Positions 33,664 to 41,617 of a DNA stretch of 64,000 nt are shown piece by piece (the stretch's first letter is position 1; each line of letters begins with the position of its first letter). Where the stretch lies: the NCBI RefSeq assembly GCF_014349105.1, contig NZ_JACSJI010000004.1:62001-126000 (forward strand), written 5' to 3'. This DNA is from Caulobacter sp. 17J80-11 (GTDB lineage Bacteria; Pseudomonadota; Alphaproteobacteria; Caulobacterales; Caulobacteraceae). Both the position numbers and the translations under genes were made by a program. The notes under the pieces were generated by a model. The model searched no databases, was not told where the DNA came from, and was given only the letters and a program-made list of their open reading frames with translations.

Positions 33664-34206
33664 ATGTTGCGCGTGTTCTGCCTGTCGAGCGTGCTGGCGC
33701 TGACCGCCGCCGGGGCCGCCCTGGCCGCCGATCCCAAGCCCGAGCTGGAGCCGCTGGCGCTGGAAGCCGGCGTCTGGGACGCCCAGATCACCTTCCCGAG
33801 CGGCAAGGACGACGTGCCGCCGACCCTGGCCAAGGGCGTGCAGGTCAACCGGCTGCGCTCGGACGGCATGTGGATGCTGAACGAGTTCCACGTCGAGGGC
33901 ACGCCTTACGAGGGCACCGGCACGTGGGGCTGGGACGCCGCCACCAAGCGCTACATCGGCGTCTGGGTCGACAACAACGCCCACCGCATGCGCCAGGACG
34001 TCGGCTACTGGGACGCCAAGACCAAGACCATGCACTGGCGCAACGACATGGTCGGCCCCGACGGCACCGTGCTGCCGATGCGCATGACCGAGGTGTTCAT
34101 GGGCGACAAGCGCACCTTCGAGATCGCCCAGGTCGGCCCGCGCACCGGCAAGGAAGTGGTGCTGGTGCGCATGGAGTTCACCCGCCGGCCCGAAGCCAAG
34201 CAGTAG
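33664..34206 (+). CDS. Exported DUF1579-like protein
   Basis: 180 residues. Signal peptide MLRVFCLSSVLALTAAGAALA, then a beta-rich domain beginning LEPLALEAGVWDAQITFPSG and containing YEGTGTWGWDAATKRYIGVWVDN, the repeated aromatic strand pattern of DUF1579. Members of this group are exported proteins of unknown role. GGAGGGGG precedes the ATG. The gene is bracketed by 150-190-bp direct repeats (33322-33507 and 34215-34369), an arrangement that could let it be deleted or amplified by recombination. Confidence 0.82.
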   Translation: MLRVFCLSSVLALTAAGAALAADPKPELEPLALEAGVWDAQITFPSGKDDVPPTLAKGVQVNRLRSDGMWMLNEFHVEGTPYEGTGTWGWDAATKRYIGVWVDNNAHRMRQDVGYWDAKTKTMHWRNDMVGPDGTVLPMRMTEVFMGDKRTFEIAQVGPRTGKEVVLVRMEFTRRPEAKQ

Positions 34207-34214
34207 AGGCGCTT

Positions 34215-34369
34215 CCTTCTCCCGGCGGGAGAAGGACTGCCCGCGCGGGAGGAGGAGGGGTTACGGACGGACGCGGCCTTGGCGCCAGGTCCTGCACGCT
34301 CCCGTGACCCTCACCCTCCCACGCGGCTGACGCCGCGCGGGCCCCTCCCTCTCCCGACCGGGAGAGGGG
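34215..34369. repeat. Long direct repeat, copy B, downstream of the DUF1579-like exported gene
   Basis: Same start (CCTTCTCCC-GGC-GGGAGAAGG) and same end as copy A at 33322-33507, with several scattered substitutions and about 30 bp fewer. It fills most of the gap between the DUF1579-like gene and the SDR gene. Confidence 0.75.
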
Positions 34370-34403
34370 TGGCTAATCGCGCGAACCGCCCTACGGTCGG
34401 ACC

Positions 34404-35171
34404 ATGACCCTCGCTCACCCGCTTCCGTCCTATCGGCTCGACGGCAAGAAGGCCCTGATCACCGGCGCGGGGCGCGGCATCGGCGCGGCCGCGGCCGCCG
34501 TCTTCGCCCAGGCCGGGGCGGCGGTGAGCCTTTGCGCGCGCACCTCAGCCGAGGTCGAGGCCCTGGCCCAGGATATCCGCGACGCCGGCTTCCAGGCCGA
34601 CGCCTTCACGCTCGACGTCACCGACATCGCCGCCGTGCGCCGCGAGATCGAGGCGCGCGGGCCGTTCGACATCCTGCTCAACAACGCCGGCGCCAACCGC
34701 ATCCGCCCGATCACCGAGGTGACCGAGGAGGACTTCGACGCGGTGCTGGACCTGAACCTGAAGGCCGCCCTGTTCGTGGCCCAAGCGGTGGCCAAGGGCC
34801 TGCTGGCGGCCGGCAAGCCCGGCTCGATCATCAACGTCTCCTCGCAGATGGGCCACGTCGGCGGCCCTGGCCGTTCGCTCTACAGCGCCTCGAAGTTCGC
34901 GCTGGAGGGCCTGACCAAGTGCATGGCCATCGACCTGGCCCCGCATGGCGTCCGGGTGAACACCATCTGCCCGACCTTCATCGAGACCGCCCTGACCCGC
35001 CCGATCCTGGACACGCCCGGCACCCGCGAGCACGTGCTCAGCCGCATCAAGTTCGGCCGGCTGGGCCAGATGGACGAGCTGAGCGGGCCGCTGCTGCTGC
35101 TGGCGTCCGACGCCTCCAGCCTGATGACCGGCAGCGCGGTCATGGTCGACGGCGGCTGGACGGCCGGCTAG
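34404..35171 (+). CDS. Short-chain dehydrogenase/reductase
   Basis: 255 residues, classical SDR. Cofactor loop ITGAGRGIG (about 20-28), NNAG near residue 93, catalytic serine in INVSSQMG, YSASK with Tyr and Lys near 160-164, and the C-terminal GSAVMVDGGWTAG. Acidic selection residue after strand 2 is not clear (SLCARTS favours NADP). The closest recognisable subgroup is gluconate 5-dehydrogenase/3-oxoacyl reductase-like. Substrate is not known. It ends 13 bp before the GNAT gene, so the two are probably co-transcribed. Confidence 0.9.
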   Translation: MTLAHPLPSYRLDGKKALITGAGRGIGAAAAAVFAQAGAAVSLCARTSAEVEALAQDIRDAGFQADAFTLDVTDIAAVRREIEARGPFDILLNNAGANRIRPITEVTEEDFDAVLDLNLKAALFVAQAVAKGLLAAGKPGSIINVSSQMGHVGGPGRSLYSASKFALEGLTKCMAIDLAPHGVRVNTICPTFIETALTRPILDTPGTREHVLSRIKFGRLGQMDELSGPLLLLASDASSLMTGSAVMVDGGWTAG

Positions 35172-35184
35172 GCCGGTTCGGGCC

Positions 35185-35820
35185 ATGAGCGTCGATCCCG
35201 ATCTCGTCGCCGCCTGGGTGAAGGGCTGGGCCCTGGCGCGCGGCACGCCCGCGCCGGTCGCCGAGGCCGACGGCTGGCGGGTGGACGTCGGCTGGCCGGA
35301 CCAGCAGGCGCGCTACGTCTTCGCGGGCCTGTCGGAGCGTCTGGCGGGCCTGGCTGCGGAGATCGACCGGCCCTTCGTGCTGCTGAAGGCCTGCGCGGCG
35401 CCCGAGGCGGTGGCCGCGGTGCTGCCGCCGGGCTGGTCGGTGCGGCCGCCTGGCTTCTTCATGAGCTGCGACGGTCCGCAGACCGGAGCGGGCGTCGCGC
35501 CCGACGGCTATGCGCTGGAGCAGGCGCAGGAGGGGCCGGTCGCGGTGGTTCGCCTGCGCGCGCCGGACGGGACGGAAGCCGCTATCGGCCGGATGGTCGT
35601 GGCCGACGGACGGGCGATCTACGACCGCATCGTCACGCAGCAGGCCCACCGGCGGCGCGGCTGCGGGCGGGCGGTGATGGCGGCGCTGCGGGCCGAGGCG
35701 GACGCGCGCGGCGCGGCCCAGGGCGTGCTGGTCGCCACCGCCGAGGGCCGGTGGCTGTACGAGGCGCTCGGCTGGCGCCTGCACACGCCGTACAGCACAG
35801 CGGAAGTCGTGGCGGCCTAG
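35185..35820 (+). CDS. GNAT-family N-acetyltransferase
   Basis: 211 residues. The acetyl-CoA-binding signature is QAHRRRGCGRAVMAALRAEADARGAAQGVLVATAEG (Q/R-x-x-G-x-G/A at about 155-160), with WLYEALGWRLH as the final strand and helix. The N-terminal 95 residues are less conserved and may be a degenerate second domain. Substrate unknown. Same direction as the SDR, 13 bp downstream, and convergent with the next gene. Confidence 0.85.
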   Translation: MSVDPDLVAAWVKGWALARGTPAPVAEADGWRVDVGWPDQQARYVFAGLSERLAGLAAEIDRPFVLLKACAAPEAVAAVLPPGWSVRPPGFFMSCDGPQTGAGVAPDGYALEQAQEGPVAVVRLRAPDGTEAAIGRMVVADGRAIYDRIVTQQAHRRRGCGRAVMAALRAEADARGAAQGVLVATAEGRWLYEALGWRLHTPYSTAEVVAA

Positions 35821-35829
35821 GCGCGGGTC

Positions 35830-36822
35830 TCAGTGCCGGGCCGGCCCCAGGCACACCTGGTAAAGCCAGAACAGTTCGCCGGTCTCGCCCGGCTTGTCCG
35901 CCACCGCCTGCAGGCTCAGCGTGTCGGCCGGCTCAGTCAGGTGGAGCTTCAGGGGGTAACGGTCCTGGGCGACGGTGTCCGTCTGGCGCTCGGCCTGGAT
36001 CTGGTCGCCCCGGCCGATCGACACCTTCAGCTTCGCCGGCGCGCCTTCGCCCGCCACGTCCGCGGCCACCCAGTAGTCGCCCGGCGCCAGCGCCAGCCCG
36101 GACTGGGTCAGGCGCGCGCCCGGCGAGGCGCCGGAAAAGGCGACGATCTTGTTCCCGTTGAACTCGACCAGCCGCGCGGTCCCGCCGGTCAGCGACCAGC
36201 CGGGGATCTGGGCCGGGGGCAGAGGGCCGGGCGCGCCGGCCCTCGAAAAATCTCCGTCGGCGAGCAGGTTCTTGTCGCAGGCCGCGCTCAGCGCGACCGG
36301 GTCGCCGTAGGCCGCCTCGAAGGCGGCGTCGGCGGCGACTTCGGCCGCGTGGGCCGCCTCGACGCCGTCCACCGCCAGGCCTTCGTAGGGATGGTCGCCG
36401 CAGACGAGGTCGTAGGCGGCGCCGTCGACCGTGTGCGGGATGATCGGCTCGAAGCCGGCCCGGCCCTTTTCCTGAACGGGCGGGGCGCCGGACCGGAAGC
36501 GCTCGGTCCCGATCGGACGGGCGCGGCCGTTGCGGCAGTCGTAGCGGACGGTCGCGACCGCCCGTTGGCCGGCGCGCTCGCCGCGTCCGAACGTCAGGAC
36601 GTGCGCGGTCTTCAACGGGCGCTTGTCGGCCTGCGCCTTTTCGACGTCGCCGATCAGGATCCAGGCGTCCACGCCCCGCTGCGGCCCGGGGACCGGCTCG
36701 TAGAGGCGCACCAGGCCCCAGCGCGCCGTGTCGTAGGGCGTCGGGGCCTGCGCCCACGCGGCCGGACCGAGGGCCAGCATGGCGGCGAGCAGGGCGGCGG
36801 CACGGAGCGGCTGTCGGGACAT
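35830..36822 (-). CDS. Exported protein of unknown function
   Basis: 330 residues. Signal peptide to about residue 25 (AAWAQA). An N-terminal half of about 130 residues contains a cysteine pair (VRYDCRNG and [10 protein letters not shown]). A C-terminal beta-sandwich-like part (about 190-320, [44 protein letters not shown]...) resembles carbohydrate-binding-module-like domains that follow the pattern N-L-(L/I)-x-x-G-D-F. No function can be given. A motif 59 bp upstream (36881-36905) recurs ahead of the lipoprotein gene at 57464. Confidence 0.75.
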   Translation of the reverse strand: MSRQPLRAAALLAAMLALGPAAWAQAPTPYDTARWGLVRLYEPVPGPQRGVDAWILIGDVEKAQADKRPLKTAHVLTFGRGERAGQRAVATVRYDCRNGRARPIGTERFRSGAPPVQEKGRAGFEPIIPHTVDGAAYDLVCGDHPYEGLAVDGVEAAHAAEVAADAAFEAAYGDPVALSAACDKNLLADGDFSRAGAPGPLPPAQIPGWSLTGGTARLVEFNGNKIVAFSGASPGARLTQSGLALAPGDYWVAADVAGEGAPAKLKVSIGRGDQIQAERQTDTVAQDRYPLKLHLTEPADTLSLQAVADKPGETGELFWLYQVCLGPARH

Positions 36823-36880
36823 GGGCGGCTTCGAAGGGCGGTTGCGATCAGCGCCAGCTTACACGCCGCGCCCGGCGCTT

Positions 36881-36905
36881 TCGTCTGCAATGTTGCATAG
36901 GCCGG
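36881..36905 (-). promoter_or_regulatory. Shared motif CGTCTGCAA-N2-TTG-N-ATAGGC (site 1)
   Basis: Contains TGCAA-N2-TTGCA, a perfect short palindrome, and the flanks CGTC and ATAGGC. The same arrangement occurs at 57516-57540. Each site lies 50-60 bp upstream of a minus-strand gene for an exported protein. It may be a promoter or operator; the regulator is not known. Confidence 0.4.
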
Positions 36906-36995
36906 CGGCCTGAGAGCCGCCTCCGGAATCCCCGCAAGGATCGAAGCGCCTGCGCCGCCGGTTCGCCCCGAGCCGGAATTTCCAGGAGCAGGACC

Positions 36996-37829
36996 ATGAG
37001 CACGGGCTTCGCCACCGCCAAGGACGGCGCGCAGATCTATTACAACGACATGGGGCAGGGACAGCCGATCGTCTTCCACCACGGCTGGCCGCTGAGTGGC
37101 GACGACTGGGACGCCCAGATGATGTTCTTCCTGAACCAGGGCTTCAGGGTGATCGCCCACGACCGGCGCGGCCACGGCCGCTCGACCCAGACCTTCGACG
37201 GTAACGAGATGGACACCTACGCCGCCGACGTCGCGGCGGTGGTCGACCACCTGGGGATCAAGGGCGCCTATCACGTCGGCCACTCGACCGGCGGCGGCGA
37301 GGCGACCCGCTATGTCGCCAGGCACGGCGGCGGGGGCAGGGCGGCCAAGCTGGTGCTGATCGGCGCGGTGCCGCCCGTGATGGTCAAGTCCGACAAGAAC
37401 CCCGGCGGCACCCCGATCGAGGCGTTCGACGGCTACCGCTCGGCGCTGGCGGCCAACCGCGCCCAGCTCTACGTCGATATCCCGGCCGGGCCGTTCTACG
37501 GCTTCAACCGCCCCGGCGCGAAGCCGATCCAGGGCGTGATCGACAACTGGTGGCGCCAGGGGATGATGGGCGGGCTGAAGGCCCACTACGACTGCATCAA
37601 GGCCTTCTCCGAGACCGACTTCACCGACGACCTGAAGTCGATCGACCAGCCGGCCCTGGTCATGCACGGCACCGACGACCAGATCGTGCCCTACGCCGAC
37701 GCCGGGCCGCTGTCGGCCAAGCTGCTGAAGAACGGCACGCTGAAGAGCTACGACGGCTTCCCGCACGGCATGGCCACCACGCACGCCGACGTCATCAACG
37801 CGGACCTGCTGGCCTTCTTCAAGAGCTGA
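36996..37829 (+). CDS. Alpha/beta hydrolase, non-heme chloroperoxidase type
   Basis: 277 residues. The nucleophile elbow GHSTGGG puts the catalytic serine near residue 98, the oxyanion region is [11 protein letters not shown], and the acid and base are in [12 protein letters not shown] and [10 protein letters not shown]. This set matches the cofactor-free haloperoxidase/arylesterase group, which hydrolyses esters and can catalyse peracid-driven halogenation. There is a cytoplasmic N-terminus without signal peptide. AGGAGCAGG sits ahead of the ATG. Confidence 0.93.
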   Translation: MSTGFATAKDGAQIYYNDMGQGQPIVFHHGWPLSGDDWDAQMMFFLNQGFRVIAHDRRGHGRSTQTFDGNEMDTYAADVAAVVDHLGIKGAYHVGHSTGGGEATRYVARHGGGGRAAKLVLIGAVPPVMVKSDKNPGGTPIEAFDGYRSALAANRAQLYVDIPAGPFYGFNRPGAKPIQGVIDNWWRQGMMGGLKAHYDCIKAFSETDFTDDLKSIDQPALVMHGTDDQIVPYADAGPLSAKLLKNGTLKSYDGFPHGMATTHADVINADLLAFFKS

Positions 37830-37850
37830 GACTTCAGAAGCGGAACGGGG

Positions 37851-37875
37851 GGAACGCTCCGCGCCGTCCCCCGTT
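37851..37875 (+). promoter_or_regulatory. EcfG (general stress response) promoter for the 37884 gene
   Basis: GGAAC at 37851-37855, exactly 16 bp, CGTT at 37872-37875. The -10 element ends 8 bp before the ATG at 37884, so the transcript would be leaderless or start at the second ATG (37887). Exact consensus match; use is inferred. Confidence 0.7.
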
Positions 37876-37883
37876 TCGCGGGC

Positions 37884-38183
37884 ATGATGAACCTGGAAGA
37901 ACGTCAGGCCTACGAGGCCGACCTGCAGGCCGTGCTGGACTATCTCGACCATCCCCCGGCGCCCGGCTCCGGCGAGGACCGGGACTTCGCCGAACGGATG
38001 GCGCGGGTCCAGGAGCTGGAGAGCCAGTACACCGCCGAGCCGGAGGCGCCGCCGCCGGCCATGGCCGACCAGGTCCGAAAGCGGCTGGACGCGCTCAGGG
38101 CCGCGAGCGAGCCGCCCGAGCGCCACGGCCTGACCGAGGGCCACGGCCTGGGCCCGACGCTGGGCATGGACGTGTCGCACTAG
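37884..38183 (+). CDS. Small soluble protein of unknown function, stress-promoter driven
   Basis: 99 residues, acidic and mostly helical (LEERQAYEADLQAVLDYLDHPP; DFAERMARVQELESQY; MADQVRKRLDALRAASEPPERHG). No signal peptide or transmembrane segment. The start falls 8 bp after an exact GGAAC-N16-CGTT promoter; the leader is too short for a Shine-Dalgarno sequence, so it may be leaderless. No family recognised. Confidence 0.75.
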   Translation: MMNLEERQAYEADLQAVLDYLDHPPAPGSGEDRDFAERMARVQELESQYTAEPEAPPPAMADQVRKRLDALRAASEPPERHGLTEGHGLGPTLGMDVSH

Positions 38184-38243
38184 CCCGCTTGAGCTGATTT
38201 GCCGCGCCAACGGCGCCGGTGGACCTGCGGTAGAACGCCGGTC

Positions 38244-39956
38244 ATGCAACCGCGTCGTTCGATCGTGGCGCTCCTGGCGCGCCTGCTGGTGGCGCTCGGC
38301 CTCGGGCTGGCCGGGCTGGCGCCGGCCCAGGCACAGGCGCCGGCCCCCGTCCGAGGGGCGGCCAAGCCGTTCCTGGTGGTCTACGACGACGGCGGCGCCC
38401 GGCCCGAGCTCGGCGAGGTCTACGGCGTGTTCACCGCCAACCTGCTGGGCCGCTATGGCCCGGCCGAGATACGCCCGCTGAGCGGCTACCGGGCCGGCGA
38501 GCTGCAGAACTATCGCGCCCTGGCCTATGTGGGGTCGGAGTACGACGCGGAGCCGTCGCCGACCTTCCTGGCCGACGTCGCCGCCAGCGAGCATCCGGTG
38601 CTGTGGCTGCAGCACGGGATCCACCAGCTGGCCGCCGCCACCCCCGGCTTCGCCCAGCGGTTCGGCTGGCGTCCCGGGGCCTACGACACCCGGGCGCGCA
38701 CGCAGGTCGCCTATCGCGGCCGCGACTTCACCCGCCGGGCGGAGTCCGCCGCCGGCCTGCCCGGCGTCGAGGTTACTGACCCGGCCAAGGCCGAGGTGCT
38801 GGCCACCGCCGAGGGGGAAGCCGCCGCGCCCGTCCCCTGGGCCGTGCGCTCCGGCGACTTCGTCTACGTGGCCGAGACGCCCTACGCCTACCTGTCCGAG
38901 GACGATCGCTACGTCGCCTTCGCCGCCCTGGTGCAGCGCTGGGCCGATCCGGGCGGGCCCGAGCGCCACCGGGCGCTGGTGCGCATCGAGGACGTCGGCC
39001 CCGAGGCCGATCCCGACCGCCTGCGCCGCATCGCCGACCTGCTGTTCGCCGAGGGCGTGCCGTTCCAGGTGGCGGTCTACGACACCTACCGCGACCCCAT
39101 GGGCAGGTTCTCCGGCGGGCGGCCGACGAGCTTCACTTTGAAGGACCGGCCGCTGGTGGTGCAGGCCTTGCGCTACATGGTGGCCAGCGGCGGGACCCTG
39201 GTCATGCACGGCCACACCCACCAGACCGACGTGCGGCCCAACCCGTTCGGCGAGGTCAGCGGCGGCGACTACGAGTTCTACGGCGCGACCGCCGACGCCG
39301 GCGGGCGCATGACGCTGGACGGGCCGCTGCCGGACGACGACGAGAGCGCCTGGCAGGCGCGGCTGGACGAGGGGCTGGAGGTCTGGCGCCGGGCGGGCCT
39401 GGCCCGGCCGCGCATCTTCACCACCCCGCACTATGCGGCTTCGCCGGCGGCCTATGCCGCGATCGGGTCGCGCTTGCCGGTGCAGTACGAGCAGGTGAAC
39501 TACTTCCCCGGCGAGCGGGCCGGGCGGCCGGACCTGCGCCGGCCGTTCCACCAGTTCGTGCCCTATCCGGTGCGTGACATCCGCGGCGCGGTGGTCGTGC
39601 CGGAGAACCTGGGCCGGCCGGCCCCCGACCAGGCCGCCGCCGGCGGGCGCACGGTCGAGGCGGTGATCGGCTCGGCCGAGCGCAACCTGGCGGTCCGCGA
39701 CGGCTTCGCCAGCTTCTACCACCACTGGTATCGCGACCCGGCGGAGCTGATGGCGACCGTGCGGGGCGTCCGCGCGCTGGGCTACGAGTTCGTTCCGGCC
39801 GAGGACGCGGTCGCCGACCTCGGCCCGCTGCCGGCCGCGCCGGCGCCGGAAGAGGCGGGCGAGGGGATGTCGCTGACGGGCTTCCTGGCGGCGCTGGCGG
39901 GGCTGTTCGTCGGCGCGATCGGCCTGGGCGTGTTCGCGGCGCGGCGGCGGCGCTAG
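38244..39956 (+). CDS. DUF2334 polysaccharide-deacetylase-like exported protein
   Basis: 570 residues from the ATG at 38244. Signal peptide to about residue 32 (APAQAQA). The N-terminal 230 residues resemble a Rossmann-like domain (KPFLVVYDDGG...YVGSEYD). DUF2334 follows at about 245-480, with RIEDVGPEADPDRLRRIADLL, FQVAVYD, MHGHTHQTD and IFTTPHYAAS providing the metal-binding Asp and His residues typical of NodB-like deacetylases. One transmembrane helix at the C-terminus (about 543-566) is followed by RRRR. It probably acts on cell-surface polysaccharide at the periplasmic face. It does not overlap any polysaccharide operon here. Confidence 0.88.
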   Translation: MQPRRSIVALLARLLVALGLGLAGLAPAQAQAPAPVRGAAKPFLVVYDDGGARPELGEVYGVFTANLLGRYGPAEIRPLSGYRAGELQNYRALAYVGSEYDAEPSPTFLADVAASEHPVLWLQHGIHQLAAATPGFAQRFGWRPGAYDTRARTQVAYRGRDFTRRAESAAGLPGVEVTDPAKAEVLATAEGEAAAPVPWAVRSGDFVYVAETPYAYLSEDDRYVAFAALVQRWADPGGPERHRALVRIEDVGPEADPDRLRRIADLLFAEGVPFQVAVYDTYRDPMGRFSGGRPTSFTLKDRPLVVQALRYMVASGGTLVMHGHTHQTDVRPNPFGEVSGGDYEFYGATADAGGRMTLDGPLPDDDESAWQARLDEGLEVWRRAGLARPRIFTTPHYAASPAAYAAIGSRLPVQYEQVNYFPGERAGRPDLRRPFHQFVPYPVRDIRGAVVVPENLGRPAPDQAAAGGRTVEAVIGSAERNLAVRDGFASFYHHWYRDPAELMATVRGVRALGYEFVPAEDAVADLGPLPAAPAPEEAGEGMSLTGFLAALAGLFVGAIGLGVFAARRRR

Positions 39957-39966
39957 CGCCCGGGGC

Positions 39967-40188
39967 TCAGACCTTGCGCCGCCGCAGCCGCTTCTCCACC
40001 TCGCGATACAGCTTGGCGCGGCGGCTGCCGCGGGCCGTGTGCTCCTCGACCTTGAGCACCGCCTCGGCGAGCGCGGCGCGGCCGTGGCGGACGATCAGAT
40101 AGCCGACGATCTGGTCGACCTCGGCGTCGAACAGCTTCCGCTTGCGCGTACGTAAGAACCCAAACACGCGACGCCCCCCGACGCCCAC
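39967..40188 (-). CDS. Small basic protein of unknown function
   Basis: 73 residues, rich in arginine and lysine (MGVGGRRVFGFLRTRKRKLFDAEVDQIVGYLIVRHGRAALAEAVLKVEEHTARGSRRAKLYREVEKRLRRRKV). One amphipathic helix in the middle. Nucleic-acid binding is possible by composition only. It is convergent with the DUF2334 gene, 10 bp apart. No family recognised. Confidence 0.65.
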   Translation of the reverse strand: MGVGGRRVFGFLRTRKRKLFDAEVDQIVGYLIVRHGRAALAEAVLKVEEHTARGSRRAKLYREVEKRLRRRKV

Positions 40189-40278
40189 TCTACGGTCAAG
40201 CTATGTGTTTGGCGGAAAAAGGCAAATTCGATTCCCTCGCGACGGTCCCGTCGCCTCCCGTGCGAGGCGACTCCAAGG

Positions 40279-40303
40279 GGAACGGTGGTTGCGTCCGCGT
40301 GTT
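40279..40303 (+). promoter_or_regulatory. Near-consensus EcfG promoter (TGTT instead of CGTT)
   Basis: GGAAC at 40279-40283, 16 bp, TGTT at 40300-40303. Only the first base of the -10 element differs from consensus. It ends 32 bp before the ATG of the DUF2383-like gene, similar to the spacing at 9976. Confidence 0.5.
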
Positions 40304-40335
40304 CACCACCGCGCCACCACCACAGGAGCGTTCCC

Positions 40336-40788
40336 ATGCAGGCCAGCGAACACCACGCCGTGAAAGTGCTGAACGGGCTGATCGAGACGACCCTCGACAG
40401 CGCCGAGGGTTACAAGGAGGCGGCCGAGCACACCAAGAATCCCGAGTACAAGCGCATGTTCGCCGAGCGCGCCCAGCGCCGCCGCGAGCTGATGCGCAAG
40501 CTGCAGGACGAGGTGCGCAGCTTCGGGGCCAAGCCCGAGGACGACCAGTCGATGATCGGCAAGCTGCACAACAAGTTCGTGGGCTTGCGCGAGAAGCTGG
40601 CCGGCGGCAGCGACAAGGCGGTGATCGACGAGGTCGAGCGCGGCGAAGACGTCATGAAGGCCAAGTACCGCCACGCCGCCGACGACAACGACCTGCCCCA
40701 GCGCGTGCGCCAGATGCTCACCGCCTGCGCCGCCGAGGTGAAGGCCGAGCACGACGAGATCAGCAAGATCAAGCATTCGCTGCACTGA
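40336..40788 (+). CDS. DUF2383 (PA2169-like) four-helix bundle protein
   Basis: 150 residues from the ATG at 40336, preceded by CACAGGAG. Ferritin-like or four-helix-bundle pattern: HHAVKVLNGLIETTLDSAEGYKEAAEHTKNPEYKRMFAERAQRRRELMRKLQ matches DUF2383/PA2169 proteins. The family is widespread, often stress-linked, without known activity; conserved E and H positions for a di-iron site are not all evident. The near-consensus EcfG promoter upstream supports a stress role. Confidence 0.85.
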   Translation: MQASEHHAVKVLNGLIETTLDSAEGYKEAAEHTKNPEYKRMFAERAQRRRELMRKLQDEVRSFGAKPEDDQSMIGKLHNKFVGLREKLAGGSDKAVIDEVERGEDVMKAKYRHAADDNDLPQRVRQMLTACAAEVKAEHDEISKIKHSLH

Positions 40789-40805
40789 GGCGGCGGGGCC
40801 GAAAT

Positions 40806-40886
40806 CCTCGTCCTTCGACAAGCTCAGGATGCGGATTTCTAGTGCGCTGTCAGTGGCCCTCATCCTGAGCTTGTCGAAGGACGAGG
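40806..40886. repeat. Inverted repeat with 26-bp perfect arms
   Basis: CCTCGTCCTTCGACAAGC... (40806-40831) and its exact complement (40861-40886), 29 bp apart. It lies between two co-directional genes. This is a different family from the 31-bp elements at 25632 and 41414. Confidence 0.85.
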
Positions 40887-40905
40887 GCGGCTCCGCGCGC
40901 GCCTG

Positions 40906-41391
40906 ATGCGCCCCCGCGCCATCTTCCTGATCGGCCTGCCGGGCTCCGGCAAGACCACCTGGGTCGAGCGCTATCGCCCTGCGCCCGATCAGCCGTTCGC
41001 GGTGATCAGCACCGACCGGCTGATCGAGCGCGAGGCGGCGCGGCTGGGGATCGCCTACGACGAAGCCTACCGGCAGCTGCCCTCGAAGAAGCTGGCCGCC
41101 GAGGCGCGGCGGCTGACCCGTCAGGCGGTCGAGCGCGGCTGGGACGTGGTGATCGACCGCACCAACCTGCGCGCCCCGACCCGCGCGACGTTCCTGCGCC
41201 TGTTTCCGCCCGCCTACGTCCGCGCGGCGATCGTGTTCGCCGTCCCCTGGGCCGAGCTCGAGCGCCGGCTGACCGCCCGCGCCGAGGCCGGCGGCCACCG
41301 GGTGGGCCCGCGCGCCCTGGCCGAGATGGCCGCGATCTACGACCCGCCCGGGGAGGGGGAGTTCGACCTGGTGACTTTCCACCAGGGATGA
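40906..41391 (+). CDS. P-loop kinase (hnRNP-U/PNK-like AAA ATPase)
   Basis: 161 residues. Walker A GLPGSGKTT at 9-17, a conserved STDRLIE strand, and DRTNLRAPTRATFLRLFP resembling the lid and acceptor region of polynucleotide-kinase-like P-loop proteins (as in SPRY-domain-linked hnRNP U kinases). It probably phosphorylates a small molecule or nucleic acid 5' end; no substrate can be assigned. It has no signal peptide. An inverted repeat precedes it and a 31-bp-arm element follows it. Confidence 0.85.
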   Translation: MRPRAIFLIGLPGSGKTTWVERYRPAPDQPFAVISTDRLIEREAARLGIAYDEAYRQLPSKKLAAEARRLTRQAVERGWDVVIDRTNLRAPTRATFLRLFPPAYVRAAIVFAVPWAELERRLTARAEAGGHRVGPRALAEMAAIYDPPGEGEFDLVTFHQG

Positions 41392-41413
41392 GTGGCGTGA
41401 CTTCTCCCGTGGT

Positions 41414-41554
41414 CGTCACCCTCGGGCTTGTCCCGAGGGCCCAGTCGTCCGTCGCACCACGCTCGGTCCGTTCGCAGCCGCGCGCCGTACGATCCGATCC
41501 CCAAGGTTCGTGCGCGCCGAACCCTGGGCCCTCGGGACAAGCCCGAGGGTGACG
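41414..41554. repeat. MITE-like element, 31-bp perfect inverted repeats (copy 2)
   Basis: Arms 41414-41444 and 41524-41554 are the same 31-bp sequence as at 25632-25737 but the middle is 79 bp and unrelated. Some downstream open frames seem to start inside it, but these are products of the repeat, not genes. Confidence 0.85.
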
Positions 41555-41617
41555 AAGCTCGGGAAGCGGGAACTTACCTCCCGGCCCGCGCCGTTACCGC
41601 CGCGGCGGAGGTGTCCG

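Noticed and set aside
36654-39725. A very long minus-strand open frame (over 1000 codons), and similar ones at 1330-3591, 49410-52823, 53031-55904 and 58635-63728.
   Set aside because: They run antisense or out of frame through real genes with clear domains, have skewed composition (runs of R, G, A, H, P) and arise from high GC content, which removes stop codons in shadow frames.
41575-41601. GGAAC followed by CGTT with an 18-bp spacer upstream of the DUF1353 gene.
   Set aside because: Spacing is outside the usual 16-17 bp, so not counted as an EcfG promoter.
41510-41617. N-terminal extension of the DUF1353 protein by 36 residues.
   Set aside because: Its DNA is the end of a repeat element; the ATG at 41618 starts where family-like sequence begins.
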